Source of the DNA: Macrolepiota albuminosa
Lineage: Eukaryota; Basidiomycota; Agaricomycetes; Agaricales; Agaricaceae
Assembly: GCA_027475525.1 (NCBI GenBank)
Contig: JAMWFC010000117.1
Coordinates: 3,210,183 to 3,274,182, forward strand
Reading direction: 5' to 3'
DNA length: 64,000 nucleotides
The notes under the pieces were generated by a model that did not search any database, had not been told where the DNA came from, and saw nothing but the letters and a program-made list of their open reading frames with translations. Made by a program: the position numbers and the translations under genes. Shown in pieces: positions 35,140 to 47,100 of this stretch (positions are counted from its first letter, which is position 1; every line of letters starts with the position of its first letter).

Positions 35140-35416
35140 TTACACTTCTTGAGGTACTTTCAAAAATGTTCAATAAAGTTGAGATCAGGGGATTGGGCTG
35201 GCCACCAAAGTACATCAAAGTTGTTGTTCTCAAACCACTTGTCAGCTCTCTTGGAGTTGTGTTTGGGATTATTGTCCTGTTGAAAATTCCATTTCCAACT
35301 TCTCAAAGCTCTCCTTTGCTTTATCATCCAAAATTTCACAGTACTGCTCTGCATTTATGATTTTCATCACTTACAAGCTTTTCTACCCCATTCCAACCCA
35401 TACAGCCCCATACCAT
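35140..35416 (-). pseudogene. Tc1/mariner relic, 3' part of transposase (left half of a split copy)
   Basis: The minus strand reads WNFQQDNNPKHNSKRADKW followed by VLWWPAQSPDLNFIEHF, matching the catalytic DD34E region of the transposon at 61772-63752. It breaks off at 35416 exactly where a solo LTR begins; the 5' half resumes at 56707. Confidence 0.85.
35413..35416. repeat. Target-site duplication CCAT (left)
   Basis: CCAT before the A' LTR start matches CCAT at 56707-56710 after its end, and the Tc1 relic reads on across the junction. Confidence 0.75.
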
Positions 35417-35620
35417 TGATAGGACCCCACACAGGTTAGGCGCATCAACGGCAGGCTCAGCATTGGCTTCAGAAACCTTGCCGCACTCATTCCAAACTTG
35501 GCACACACGTTTTATCTATTTTAAGCCAGTCCCAACAGCCATGCACGACAAGAGACGTACCCAATCAGTGGTAGCACTGATGGCAGCAGGAATGACAAGT
35601 GACAGCAGGCAACACACCGT
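35417..35620 (+). mobile_element. Family-A' solo LTR, left piece
   Basis: Begins TGATAGGACCC like the other A-family LTRs and is cut at 35620 by element B. The right piece is 55935-56706. Its last four bases, CCGT (35617-35620), repeat at 55935-55938 as B's target duplication. Confidence 0.85.
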
Positions 35621-36701
35621 TGATAGGCTTTTACTTGGACTGAGCGCATCAAGGGACATTATAGGCCAACCGACACTTGACGTACTCAGGACTCTAGCGA
35701 CCAGTTGGGAATATAGAGCAGCTCTAGCTCTGGCAAACTACTACAGGATTTAGAAATCTATCCTAACCCCTAACTACCAAGCCTTCAGCGCACTCTTTTC
35801 ACCTAGCCCAAGGACGAAGGAGGCTCATAACGTATAGCGCTAACACGACGGCGGGAGAGGACTCTAACTAAACCCCGATCACTTCCAGAAGGAGCCAGCA
35901 GCAGACGCTGCCATTTGACGAGGCACTTCAATCAGAAGTCTAAAAGGATCAATGACGGCGGCACTGGATATACTTAAATCCGACATCTGGACCTGCCAGG
36001 AACTAATACAATGAGTAGCGCTGACATTAGCGCTCACGGCGTCTGTCGAGGATTTTCTGACCATACCCCGGAACAGCCTGGCCAATCGGAGATATAGTAA
36101 AAGTGAGCAGACTCGTACAATTCTAAGTCAATATAGAGTCGCCGCTGGTCGCCGTGGGTCATAACGCCGTTGGTTGCCATCAGCTGCCGTCAGCCATGTG
36201 CAAAAGGTCGCTGTTGACAGGTCGCCGTTAGAGGAAACCACAAGGAGAGGCGCTAGGAGGTAGCGCCACAGATGGACTTGTATCTTGGCAAACACGGTAG
36301 TGCATAGTATATAAAATAGCTACCTTACATATATATAACAACGAATCGTAACCCCTCAAACAGACAGTTACACTTAGCGTTCAACTCACGCTAGCTTCCT
36401 TCGACTTCGTCACTAAGTCAGGCGCTAACTTCGTCTATCTCGTCTTCATTGTTTATGGTGCCACCTACGGGCACAATACGCTGCGCTATTCGTCTTTTCT
36501 CCAATATCTTTGCCTAAACTACAACGCTTACTGTCTGCCAGGTAGCCCCCAAAGCGCTATAAGCTAGCGCATCGTTTTACTACCTCCACTCGAGCACACC
36601 GGGACCCTGTCAGGACTCCTCACAACTACGCACGCCAAGCGCTGGAGACGGCGTTGTACTGCGTATACGTCCAGCGCACCCAACCACAGTTGGCGTCATC
36701 A
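35621..36701 (+). repeat. Element B 5' LTR
   Basis: TGATAGG...GTCATCA. Contains TATATAAAATAG near 36307 as a TATA candidate and many GCGCTA/TAGCGC motifs. Nearly identical to 54864-55934. Confidence 0.92.
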
Positions 36702-36704
36702 TTT

Positions 36705-36722
36705 TGGAGCCCACCACGAGGG
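36705..36722 (+). promoter_or_regulatory. Element B primer-binding site
   Basis: TGGAGCCCACCACGAGG, three bases after the LTR. It starts with TGG as expected for pairing with a tRNA CCA end. Element A has the same site with one difference. The tRNA was not identified. Confidence 0.6.
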
Positions 36723-36780
36723 GTTCTTCTGAGACAGAATTCCGCCGGAAACTCGAGCCCAGCGACAGCGCCGCCTCCTG

Positions 36781-37992
36781 TTGGAGAGCGCGCTTGAACC
36801 AAGTACCACCGACTCACCACACTTACCAGGCGCGCTACCAAGACAGACTTTGGATCAGGAGCTTGAGGCCGCCCCAGACAGCTTAGCCGAAAGCTTTTTC
36901 CCTTTTTCCCGACCATTTGAGTACTTAGCAGGCGAAAACCATACGCCGCTTACGCCTCTAGAAGAGTTATCTAGGCTATTATTGCCAGAACCTAGCGACT
37001 CAGAACTAACTGAGCCGGTACCTACGACATTGACGCTAAGTAACACAAGCACCACCACCCTTCCTACCTCGACAAACACACCTATTGGTATGGATCAGCC
37101 GAACAATCAGCGCATGCCACCCTGAAACCACTTCTTGTCGCCAAAATGGGACGAAACAAAGCCTCATGAACTAACGCAGTACTTCAAAGAGTTGGAGTAT
37201 CTGCTACGCGATTGCCGGGTAACCGACGATACACAGATGAAGGAATACGCTGCCAGATACGTCTCATACGACACAGCCGAATCATGGACAGGGTTGAAGG
37301 AGTTCCAAGGACTTACTAGTGACGCACCACCCAGGCCTTTTACCTATGATGAATGGAAAAAGGCTATCATTCATTTATAGCCTGGCGCCGAAGAAGCTAC
37401 GCGTTATACGGTAATGGAAATCCAGAAGCTGGTCCAAGACACTTTTGCGGCTGGGATTTACACTCTAGGAGCGTTATCGACTTATTATCGTGATTTCCAG
37501 CGGATAGCAAGATGGCTGGTCCAAAATGGGAAGTTATATGGAAACGAGGAGCGCCGTTTGTTTCAACAAGGATTCCTGACGTCATTATGGACTAAGATTG
37601 CGCGACGCTTAGAGATCATTATGCATGACCATCACCCCGAGGAACCATACAACATAGAAAAGGTCTTTGAGGCAGGAAAGTGGGTATTAAAAGGCACGGA
37701 TACAGGTATACCATTACAGCGACCTGGTGCGGACCATGGAGGAATGGCACCCAAGATAGAGTCGCCAGCGCCTAGCGCCGCCAATGACCGTAATGGGTAC
37801 GTCAAGAAGGAGGATTTGGAAACTGCCGTCAACAATGCAGTCGCTAATGTCATGAATAAACTGGAAACCTTGATCTCGACGAGTCTTTCGGCGCCTAGAA
37901 ATAACGTACAGACGGGACTTTGCCATTTTTGCGGTGAGGCAGGACATACCATGACCAGGGGTAGGTGTGCTATCCTTGAACAGTACCTGTGA
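36781..37992 (+). pseudogene. Element B gag (three in-frame stops)
   Basis: Capsid-like region (KWDETKPHELTQYFKELEYL, then RFLQNGK-type helices, ALSTYYRDFQRIARWL) followed by a zinc knuckle CHFCGEAGHTMTRGRC (about 37920-37970), spaced CX2CX4HX6C rather than the usual HX4C. Compared with element A, stops lie at 37123 (TGA opposite an Arg CGC codon), 37378 (TAG opposite TAC) and about 37990 (TGA opposite CGC). Two of the three fit CpG-to-TpG change at a CGA codon. Gag would form the virus-like particle. Confidence 0.85.
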
Positions 37993-38013
37993 CAAGGGAA
38001 GGCGCGCCGGGGA

Positions 38014-39470
38014 ATGGACAGGAAACTAGTCTTACCTTCGGGTGCTAGCATTCCTCTTTATCCCGAGCATAAGACGTTCCAGGGATGCATTGACGAGTGG
38101 CACCGCTGGAACCCCGGGAACTTAGCGACAGGCAACCTGAATAGCACGGCGACGACAGAAACCGAGGCAACTCCTCAACAAGCACTAATTCACGAAGTCC
38201 TTCAGCTAAACGCTATCAGCGACCAACCCACACTGTCCCGCGAAGAGAGGATTGAGACGCTAGAGAAGGAACTGAAGTCGCTAAAAAATCAGGTCTTCGA
38301 TGGGGTGGAGATCAAAAAGGGCAAGCAGCCTTTAAAGGATTATAGACCTTTGGGCACGACGACAGGCCCTGCCCCAACACCAGCCTCAACCTCTAGCGCT
38401 AACGACGAAGTACTAGAAGCCACCAAGGCGCCGGCCATTCCAGAACCGCCGCTACATCCTTACGCTGGTCTTGGGGGCAACTACGCCCCGCCCCTTAATC
38501 GTAACTTTGGAGCGCCAGATAAACCTACGGGAGGATATCGACCCACAGCGCCTATATATGATCTGGAGAAGTCTAAGTTAGTTTTTGATCGCATCATGCA
38601 AAGTCAGGTTACGCTATCGGTAGGAGAGTTATGCAGCGTGGCGCCAGACGTCAGGAACCAGATGCGTACCACGGTTACCCCTCGACGGAACGTAGCTAAC
38701 AATGTAGCGACAGTGGACAAATGCGACGACACGCTGCCGGGTTTCGCATATATAACCGAGATGGTAGCGCCGGAAACCCAGGAAGAGGTCACACCACCTA
38801 AAGAAGCCACGTCCGTCAACCCGGTCAAAACATACCTAAAATCGCTAAGATCTAGCGACAATCCCGCCATCTTAACTGTAGCCCAAGACTCTCACGTGAT
38901 TCGCTCAATTATGCTGACAGTTGATGGGAAAAGCAAAATAGAGTCAATTGTGGATAGCGGATCACAAATTATTTCAATGGCTGCCGACGTCGCTAACAAG
39001 CTGGGTATCATTTACGATCCAACAATCATTCTTAACATGCAGAGCGCTAACGGCACGATTGATCGATTCTTGGGGATGGCTTGGAACGTGCCATGTGCTA
39101 TAGGCGATCTTACGTTCTATCTGCAAATTCACATACTCAGATCGCCAGCCTACGATTTATTATTGGGAAGGCCCTTCGATGTGCTAGCACGTTCTATCTG
39201 CAAATTCACATACTCAGATCGCCAGCCTACGATTTATTATTGGGAAGGCCCTTCGATGTGCTAGCGCGATCAGTAGTCAAAACAACGTCCGAGGATGAAA
39301 CGACGCTAACTATTAGCGACCCCAATTCTGGAGTCAGAAGAACGGTACCAACATTTCCTCAAGGAAGGTTCCAGAAGCCGGGACCGAGAAAGCGACCTTA
39401 TGTTAGCGACAAACCTTGCGAGTGTTTTCCGGTGCCATCGAGGAGATGAATGATGAGGATCATGGAGATG
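38014..39470 (+). pseudogene. Element B gag-pol linker and aspartic protease
   Basis: A 416-codon frame beginning with a coiled-coil-like stretch (REERIETLEKELKSLKNQV), a Pro/Thr-rich linker, and at about 38940-39250 a retropepsin: SIVDSGSQIISM with the catalytic Asp-Ser-Gly, then LLLGRPFDVLARS. It breaks at duplication #6 (39112-39265), after which the same PFDVLARS end is read again. It would cut the Gag-Pol polyprotein. Confidence 0.82.
39112..39265. repeat. 77-bp exact tandem duplication #6
   Basis: Adjacent 77-bp copies at the end of the element B protease. Confidence 0.95.
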
Positions 39471-40770
39471 AAGCGCTTATCTTGGACTATAATCATCGGA
39501 CTGGGCAAGTAACCTTTATATCACATACCCCTTTAGCCCCTGAGATCTTGAACATTTCCCTGTCGCTTACTAGCAAAGCTTTATCCTACTTATACCTCAC
39601 TGCATCCGATATTACTGAAAATCTTTCAACAGACACTTATTTCGTTTCTACTCCTGATTCTAAAGAACCTTTGATATCCGGTTTCGCTAGAAACCAGAAT
39701 TCCATTTATAATATGTTTGCTAACAACAGTACCCCTAAGCACAAAGGGGTTCAGGTTAAAAAGAAATACAAGCCAGTGGTGCTTAAAACGAAACCGGTAG
39801 CGAGCGGCATACCCGAAGAATTTCGCATCAAGAGAAGGATCATTGGAGACCCGTTAGCGACACTTCCCGAACTTAATCCAAACCCACCACCCTTCGAGCC
39901 TACCGGACAATTTACGGAAGAACAACGGGCGCTATTCCTTAGCGCCCACGATACAGGCTTTCTATCGATGGCGGAACTAGATGTATTGACCGACATTATG
40001 CGAAATCAAAACGAAGCATTTGCTTGGGAGGATTCCAAACGCGGTAAACTTAGAACTGACTTCTTTCCACCAGTGGTTATACCGACAATACCTCACGTGC
40101 CTTGAACCAAGCATAACCAACCTATACCACCGGGTATTGAAGCTGAAGTTTGCCAAATTATTCGTTCCAAAATAGCGGCAGGAGTTTACGAGCCTTCCAA
40201 TTTGGCATACCGGTCACAATGGTTTTGTGTACTGAAGAAAAATGGAAAGCTACGTATAGTTCACAGTTTGGAGCCGCTAAACAAAGTCACAATTCGTCAT
40301 TCAGGGGTACCGCCCTTCCCCAATCACGTCGCTGAATTGTTTGCAGGAAGAATATGTGGCGCTACCCTGGATCTGTACGTGGGCTATGACGAACGCTTGA
40401 TTCACCCTTCCTCTCGTGACTTAACGACATTTCAAACGCCATTCGGAGCACTACAACTGGTAACACTTCCCATGGGATGGACTAATTCGGTACCCATATT
40501 CCACGACGACATTACGTTCATTCTACAACCTGAAATACCCCACTATGTGCTTAGCTTTATCGACGATGTTGGCATTAAGGGCCCAAAAGATTGGCGTCTT
40601 GTAGATGGTAAGCCCGAAGTGCATCCAGAAAATCCGAATATCCGCATGGCGTTATGGGACTTCTTCCAATTGGTCAACCGGGTGCTCCAGCGCATGAAAT
40701 ATTGTGGTGGAACGTTCTCAGGACACAAGTTGGTTCTTTGCGCACCACAATTTAAAATTTAGGGCACGTT
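39416..40770 (+). pseudogene. Element B reverse transcriptase
   Basis: The region before RT (39416-40105) ends at a TGA where element A has TGG (HVPW). The RT core follows: EVCQIIRSKIAAGVYEPS, WFCVLKKNGKLRIVHSLEPLN, LDLYVGYDERLIHP, LVTLPMGWTNSV (about 40460-40495) and the catalytic box FIDDVG at 40556-40573 in place of YxDD. A frameshift at about 40760 separates it from the next block. RT copies the element RNA into DNA. Confidence 0.88.
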
Positions 40771-40773
40771 TGC

Positions 40774-41769
40774 ATGCCAGAAGGCAGGATCCCTGAGGAG
40801 AGCCGATTAGCGCTTCTAGAGAAGTGGGGAGTCTGCCATAACCTCTCGGAAGTTCACGCGTTTCTAGGCACGGTAGGCGTGCTGCGCATGTTCATACACC
40901 ATTTTTCACATCGAGCGCACGCGCTAAATCGCTTAACTCGTTCAGGGGTCCCCTTCGAATTCGGACCCGACCAAATTAACACCCAAAAAGACTTAGTGAA
41001 GGCGCTGCAGGAAGCGAAGCCATTGGTACCCATTGATTATACTACATCCGATCCCGTTATACTTGCCGTTGACACCTCTTACATCGCGGTCGGCTTCTTT
41101 TTATGTCAATGTGATAGCGCAAATCGAAAAATCAGACGCTACAATTGCTTTGGATCAATTACCCTTAACGACAGAGAGTCGCGCTATAGTCAGCCCAAAC
41201 TGGAATTATACGGATTGTTTCGAGCGTTTCAGGCGCTACGCATGTATCTTATTGGGGTTCGAAACCTGATCGTCGAAGTCGATGCACGCTACATCAAAGG
41301 GATGCTTCAGAACCCAGACATTCAACCTTCGGCTAGCATGAATCGCTGGGTAGTAGCGATACTAATGTTCCACTTCGAGCTCGTGCATGTCAAGAGTGCG
41401 TTTCACGGACCTGATGGGCTATCTAGGCGACCTAGGCAGCCGGAGGACGAAGCGCTAGACGAAAGCGATAATGACGTATTTGACGACTGGATTGACCGGT
41501 TGCACGGTTTCATACATATTATTCAGCTGCCTATTTCGGTCCTTTGTGAAGACCAACCTATCTCGACCTGGCTACACCCTATCATTCCGTACCAACCTAA
41601 ACCGTATCAGGCTCCATTGACTTTTTACACGGCCAGTATCTATAACGTCGCTAAGCCATCTAATGATCTAAAGATAGTCGAGGAACCCAGACCCTTACGA
41701 GAGGATAGTCGCAACCTCCCATATTCGGCGGTACCTCGTAGCGCCAAGGCTAAGTCAGAAGACCAATGA
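40774..41769 (+). pseudogene. Element B RT connection and RNase H
   Basis: A 331-codon open frame: CTPEGRIP-like end of RT, VHAFLGTVGVLRMFIHHF, then RNase H with the first catalytic Asp in LAVDTSYIAVGFFL, SQPKLELYGLFRAFQAL, VEVDARYIKGML and the terminal HGPDGLSRRP. A TGA at 41767 ends the frame before integrase. Confidence 0.87.
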
Positions 41770-41775
41770 GTTGAT

Positions 41776-43126
41776 CAGGTTAGGAAATGGTTACAGGATT
41801 TGCGCCGACCATCAGACCTTACAGATACAGAATACGCCACCTTCATTCGATATGCAACGACTTTCTTTATGGTTGAAAACCGGCTTTGGCGACAAAATAG
41901 GTCTGGCGCTCACAAATTAGTAATCAAGCCAGAGGGCCGCGTTAGGATTTTGCGCACTATGCATGATGACTTGGGACATCGAGGACTCTACGCGACGCGG
42001 GCGAATTTATTGGAACGTTTCTGGTGGCCTCAAGTTAGCGCCGATATCGCATGGTATATTCGTACTTGTCATCTCTGCCAAATCCAACAGATGCGCCAAG
42101 TCCTTATTCCCCCAACCGTAGCGACTCCAGCACCCTTGTTCGGAAAAATATATATTGACACTATGCACATGCCCAAGTCGGGGCGCTACAAGTACATTAT
42201 CCAGGGAAGGTGTTCTTTGGTACATTGGCCGGAGTTCCGTATGCTCCAGCGGGAAAATACCAATGCTATAGCTAAGTGGCTCTTCGAAGATGTTATTTGC
42301 AGATGGGGAGCCCTTCACGAGATTGTTACAGACAACGGAGCGCCGATAGTTAAGGCGCTTACCTACCTCGCTAAGAAATACAACATACAGCATATTCGGA
42401 TCTCAGGATACAATAAACGTGCTAACGGTATAGTGGAAAGGCCACATTTTGACGTACGACAGGCGCTATTTAAGGCAGTAGACGGCGACGAAAGTCGCTG
42501 GAGTGAAGCGACTTATTTGGTCTTTTGGTCCGAACGAGTTACCGTACGGAAGAGGATGGGCTGCTCTCCCTACTATGTGGCGACTGGCACCCATCCCCTG
42601 CTTCCAGCAGACGTTGTGGAGGCAACCATACCTACAACCCCCACCTAACTCAATCCTGTCCTCTACTGACCTTATCGCTAGGCGCGCCATTGACTTACAA
42701 CGACGCATGGAGGATCTAGAGCGCCTACACGAGGTGGTATTTCAAGCTAGACGACAAGCCGCATTACGATTTGAAAGCAAGCATAGCGCTACTATCCGAG
42801 ACTACAACTTTACAGCTGGCGCCTTAGTGCTAATGCGCAACTTGAAAATCGAAGTAACCCATAACAAAAAGATGCGACCCCGATACCTAGGGCCCCTCAT
42901 AGTAGTTTCCCGCAATAGGGGAGGAGCCTACGTACTCTGCAAGTTGGACGGCTCGGTTTTGCATCGACCGGTAGCGGTGTTTCGACTCATTCCCTACTTA
43001 GCACGTGAACACATTCCACTACCTTTACTGGTGCTAGACATTGACACGGCCAAACTGCGAGAGCTTGAAGAGACTGAGTTGGTGGACGATGACGAGATCA
43101 CTCCTGATGACGAAGAAGAACAATAA
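41776..43126 (+). pseudogene. Element B integrase with GPY-like C-terminus
   Basis: HHCC zinc-binding domain (MHDDLGHRGLY ... TCHLCQ, about 41957-42080). Catalytic core: Asp in YIDTMHMP (about 42155), Asp in VTDNGAP (about 42327) and Glu in GIVERPHFDVRQAL (about 42430), a DDE triad. A frameshift near 42610-42640 moves reading to the frame ending at 43126, which carries MRPRYLGPLIVVSRNRGGAYVL, a GPY/F-like module, and an acidic tail. No chromodomain, unlike the element at 3.5-7.2 kb. Integrase inserts the cDNA. Confidence 0.88.
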
Positions 43127-43574
43127 AAGACCACGGGAAACGAGGCGCCAGTGGTTAGCGCCCCCTGCTACGGACTTAAAGCATGCGCTAGTAACTACGA
43201 AAGGGGTGTATAAACCAGCGATACTAATACATGCGGCACTACCAAACTATACTTGACTACAAAGTTTAAGACAACGACAAAGACTGCCGACAAGGGCCCT
43301 TGACTCGCTCCTTGTGTCGCCTATAGGCGGGAGGAGCACCAGAAGGGGGACGTATGACAGCATTAGGCGGCACGGGAGGAGCGACTGGAGGAGGAGGCGC
43401 GGGAGCGCGAGGAGGAGGCATGGGAAGAGCGATTGTAGGCGGAGCACGTGAAGGTCCCGGGGGAGCGGCGGAACGAGTAGAAGACGAATACCACCCGACC
43501 TCGTCCAAGCAACTGTGAAAGGAACGACCACGCGGTCGAGCACAGCTCTACTAGCGCTAAGGTTAACAAGAACC
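43127..43574 (-). CDS. Element B antisense frame, Pro-rich C-terminal part
   Basis: Minus-strand reading at 43508-43266 gives PPGPSRAPPTIALPMPPPRA followed by PPSGAPPAYRRHKERVKGP. It is tail-to-tail with pol and is likely the C-terminal end of the antisense coding region interrupted by element C at 43574/50219. Low-complexity proline content makes coding status uncertain. Confidence 0.3.
43570..43574. repeat. Target-site duplication GAACC (left)
   Basis: Matches GAACC at 50219-50223 across element C. Confidence 0.7.
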
Positions 43575-44116
43575 TGTCAGGGGACCCCTCATTCCTTTCT
43601 TCTTTCACTCCTTATTTCTTCACTCTCCTTTCATTCACTTCCTTATTTCTTCTACCATTCTCTCATTTGGCTGTTACTACTTCTTCAACACTATCTGTTG
43701 GTACTATTCTCAACCTTTGAGGTGCTCTGGTTCTTTAGCTATCACTCAGACAAGTGTGGGCCCTTCAGCACCGCTCCAGGCTGCTTAGATAAGCCGGAGT
43801 TTGCCTTTCTGACTTCTAAAGTCCGGAGTTTTCCTCCCTTGTTTGCACACTTGTTTGGTTAGTCAATTTTCGAGTTTTTAAGGTTTTGTTGTACTGTACA
43901 GTTGTTTCCCACGCTTCAGAGGCCCCAGAAGCGTCCAACCTGGCATAGGGAATCCCCAGACTTGTTCTCTTTGGATCTCCCTCTGCCAGGTGAGTAGCTA
44001 CCTTGATATTGTCAGTATATATTCTAATACACTTTGGATCTCCCTCTGCCAGCTGTGTGACTGAGCCACAGCCTCTAGAGGTCGCCCTTACAGCTCACCC
44101 CCCCTCTAGAGTGCGG

Positions 44117-45068
44117 TGATAGGACCCTATACAGGTTAGGCGCATCAACGGCAGGCTCGGCACCGGCTCCGGAAACCTTGCCGCACTCGTTCCGAACTTA
44201 GCGCACGCGTTCTACCTATTTTAAGCCATTTCTGACGGCCGCGCACGGCAAGAAGCAGATCCAATCAATGATAGCGCCGATCGGCAGACAAAATGACAAC
44301 TGACAGATGGCATCAGTCACTGACGACAGCGCTTAGCGAGAAGCCTGATGATCTATCAAAAACTGACGGACAGCTTGGCGTTTGACCTTGGCGTCTGACA
44401 CCGCTTAGCGTCTCGATTTGGCGCCCGACATCGCTTAGGTGTTCTGACAGACAGAAGGGTGATGGAGTGATGGTTTAGCTTCGCGATCTGTCGCCTGGCG
44501 TCGCTAAGGCTCTTGAATGGGCGGTAGGGATCTGAAACCGTTGGAGCTACCCCTTTGAAATTTTCCAGTTTACCGCACTCTGGCGTCATTAGCCACTGGC
44601 GACGGTGAACTCCTTGTAGTATATATATTACTTACCGACTTGTACATACAGGATAGCAGACGAATAGACCACAGTTTCCCCCTTACTTCAGTCTCCCTTA
44701 CGCTCAAGAGCTCATTTACGCTACGGTCGGCAACGTCAAAACTCATCGGTAGTTACAGACGTTCGCCAACACTCGACATACTCGCGCCTTGCAACTACGG
44801 CAGGCATTATCGACGCTTAGAACCTCGCTAAGCTTATCGTGCTCTTGCCGCTCACCCTTGCCGTGTTCACTTACCGCATTTCCTTAGGCGCTTTACCTTA
44901 GCGCTTACCACTTGCCGACCCCGTTACCGACTTTTACCCTTTTTCACAGACGCGTTCTCTGGGACCTGCCCGGGACTCCTCAACACACTTATAGCGCGCC
45001 CAACGCACACTCTTGGTTAGGTAACACTTTAGCTACATTTGTTACTGACCAAACTTTGGGCGTCATCA
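44117..45068 (+). repeat. Element A 5' LTR (952 bp)
   Basis: TGATAGGACCC to GGGCGTCATCA. TATATATA near 44622 is a TATA candidate. Homologous to 30451-31462 and the A' solo LTR. Confidence 0.9.
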
Positions 45069-45071
45069 AAT

Positions 45072-45089
45072 TGGAGCCCACCGCGAGGG
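45072..45089 (+). promoter_or_regulatory. Element A primer-binding site
   Basis: TGGAGCCCACCGCGAGG, three bases after the LTR. One CpG here is CpA in element B. Confidence 0.6.
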
Positions 45090-45365
45090 ATCTCTAGGGC
45101 AGAATTCCGCCAGAAACCCGTCTCCAGCGTAGGCGCCGCCTGCTAGACCAGTCGGCAGAAGGCATAGCTCCTTCCCACCCATCAACTCCACAACCACCTG
45201 GTGCCTTACCGGGTCTCTCTCTAGCCCAGGAACTACAGAACGCCACTGTAGACGCTTTTCCTGATCTCTTCCCGCATTCCCTCGATTATAGTGCCGACGA
45301 CCCCTTAGCGTCGCCCTTTACCGTACCGCAGTCAATCACTCCCATTACTCCGCTAACGCCTCTTT

Positions 45366-45519
45366 CTCAACTCATTTCGCTTACCCCGTCGCCAATCTCC
45401 AGAACTCCTTCCCCACTACCGCTAACCGAACTCGCCAACACTCTCAACTCATTTCGCTTACCCCGTCGCCAATCTCCAGAACTCCTTCCCCACTACCGCT
45501 AACCGAACTCGCCAACACG
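45366..45519. repeat. 77-bp exact tandem duplication #7
   Basis: In the leader/early gag of element A. Confidence 0.95.
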
Positions 45520-45524
45520 TCGCC

Positions 45525-47100
45525 ATGGAACAACAAGTCCAACGCATGCCGCCACGCAACCACTTCTCGGCACCGAAATGGGACGAGACCAAGCCACGGG
45601 AGCTCTCCCAGTATTTTAAGGAGTTCCGCCACGCAACCACTTCTCGGCACCGAAATGGGACGAGACCAAGCCACGGGAGCTCTCCCAGTATTTTAAGGAG
45701 TTGAGTATCTATTCAGGATTGTAACATTACCGACCACACGCAGATGAAGGAGTACGCGGCAAGATACGTATCGTACGACACGGCAGAGACTTGGACTGGT
45801 CTTTCCGAGTTTGCAGCGCTCGTTCCCGCCACGCCGACAGCTCCCGCCCAAGGCGCTTCGTATGAGGACTGGAAGACGGCAGTAATCCAGCTGTACCCTG
45901 GCGCTGAGGAGGCTACCCGATACACGGTAAACGAGTTACAGAAACTAGTTCAGGAATCTTTCGACAGTGGCACATCGTCGCTTGGCGCATTCTCCACGTA
46001 TTACCGCGAGTTCCAGAAAAACTAGTTCAGGAATCTTTCGACAGTGGCACATCGTCGCTTGGCGCATTCTCCACGTATTACCGCGAGTTCCAGAAATCGC
46101 TAGGTGGCTTCTGCAGAACGGCAAGCTCTATATTAACGAGGAGCGTCGCCTTTTCCAGCAAGGCATCCCGACTTCGCTTTGGACTCGTATTGCTCGTCGC
46201 CTAGAGATAGTTCATCAGGCTCATCACCCAGACGAGCCCTATAACGTTGCCGACGTCTTTGAAGCCGGTAAATGGGTTCTCAAGGGAACGGACACTGGCG
46301 TTGGACTGCAACGCGCTAGGATGAGCCCACCGTCTTTGAAGCCGGTAAATGGGTTCTCAAGGGAACGGACACTGGCGTTGGACTGCAACGCGCTAGGATG
46401 AGCCCACCCCTGAGCGAACTAACGGTATCATTCCCATCCCGCCTCCTGTTGCCGACTTCGTTAAGAAAGAGGAGCTCAATGCTGCTATTACCGCCGCTGT
46501 CGCTTCCGCTATGACACGTATCGAAACTATGATTACCACCAACCTGACTGCTAACCGACCCGCTAACGTACCCGCACCTGGCCCTTGCCACTTCTGTGGG
46601 GAAATTGGCCACACCATGACTAGAGGACGCTGCGCTACCCTCGAGAATTACGTTCGCCAAGGTAGAATTCGACGAGCTATCGACGGCAAGATAGTCCTCA
46701 CCACTGGCGCCACCATCCCCAACTACCCAGACAAGAAGTCCTTCCAGGAGCGGGTAGATGAATGGCATAGGCGCAACCCAGGACAAATCGTTACCGGCAC
46801 GCTATCTGGCAACGCTAACCCCGACCCCGAACAGGCGACCCAACAGCAGATGATTCACGAGGTCCTACATTTCGACAGCGTTGGCGACCACCCTACTTTC
46901 TCGCGGGAAGAGCGTATCGCCAAGCTGCAGCAGGAATTAGATTCGCTAAAGACAGCGTTGGCGACCACCCTACTTTCTCGCGGGAAGAGCGTATCGCCAA
47001 GCTGCAGCAGGAATTAGATTCGCTAAAAATCAGGTCTTTGATGGGGTTGAAGTTAAGCAGCCTAAACAACCTCTTAAAGGATACAAGCCATGCCTCCCGC
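45525..47100 (+). CDS. Element A gag (frame broken by duplications)
   Basis: Starts MEQQVQRMPPRNHF and matches element B gag throughout: MKEYAARYVSYDTAETWTGL, ALGAFSTYYREFQ-type helices, NEERRLFQQGIPTSLWTRIA, and the zinc knuckle CHFCGEIGHTMTRGRC at about 46588-46635 (again CX2CX4HX6C), then the coiled coil EERIAKLQQELDSLK. None of the B stops is present here. Five 77-bp duplications fall inside. The upstream leader frame (Pro/Ser-rich, 45141-45520) is in another phase, so the exact start is uncertain. Confidence 0.75.
45549..45702. repeat. 77-bp exact tandem duplication #8
   Basis: In element A gag, at the KWDETKP block. Confidence 0.95.
45942..46095. repeat. 77-bp exact tandem duplication #9
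   Basis: In element A gag, at the LVQESFDSGTSSLGAF block. Confidence 0.95.
46254..46407. repeat. 77-bp exact tandem duplication #10
   Basis: In element A gag, at FEAGKWVLKGTDTG. Confidence 0.95.
46874..47027. repeat. 77-bp exact tandem duplication #11
   Basis: In the coiled-coil part of element A gag. Confidence 0.95.

Noticed and set aside
42007..42393. Minus-strand 128-codon frame in element B
   Set aside because: Shadow of the integrase core, whose DDE residues are on the plus strand.
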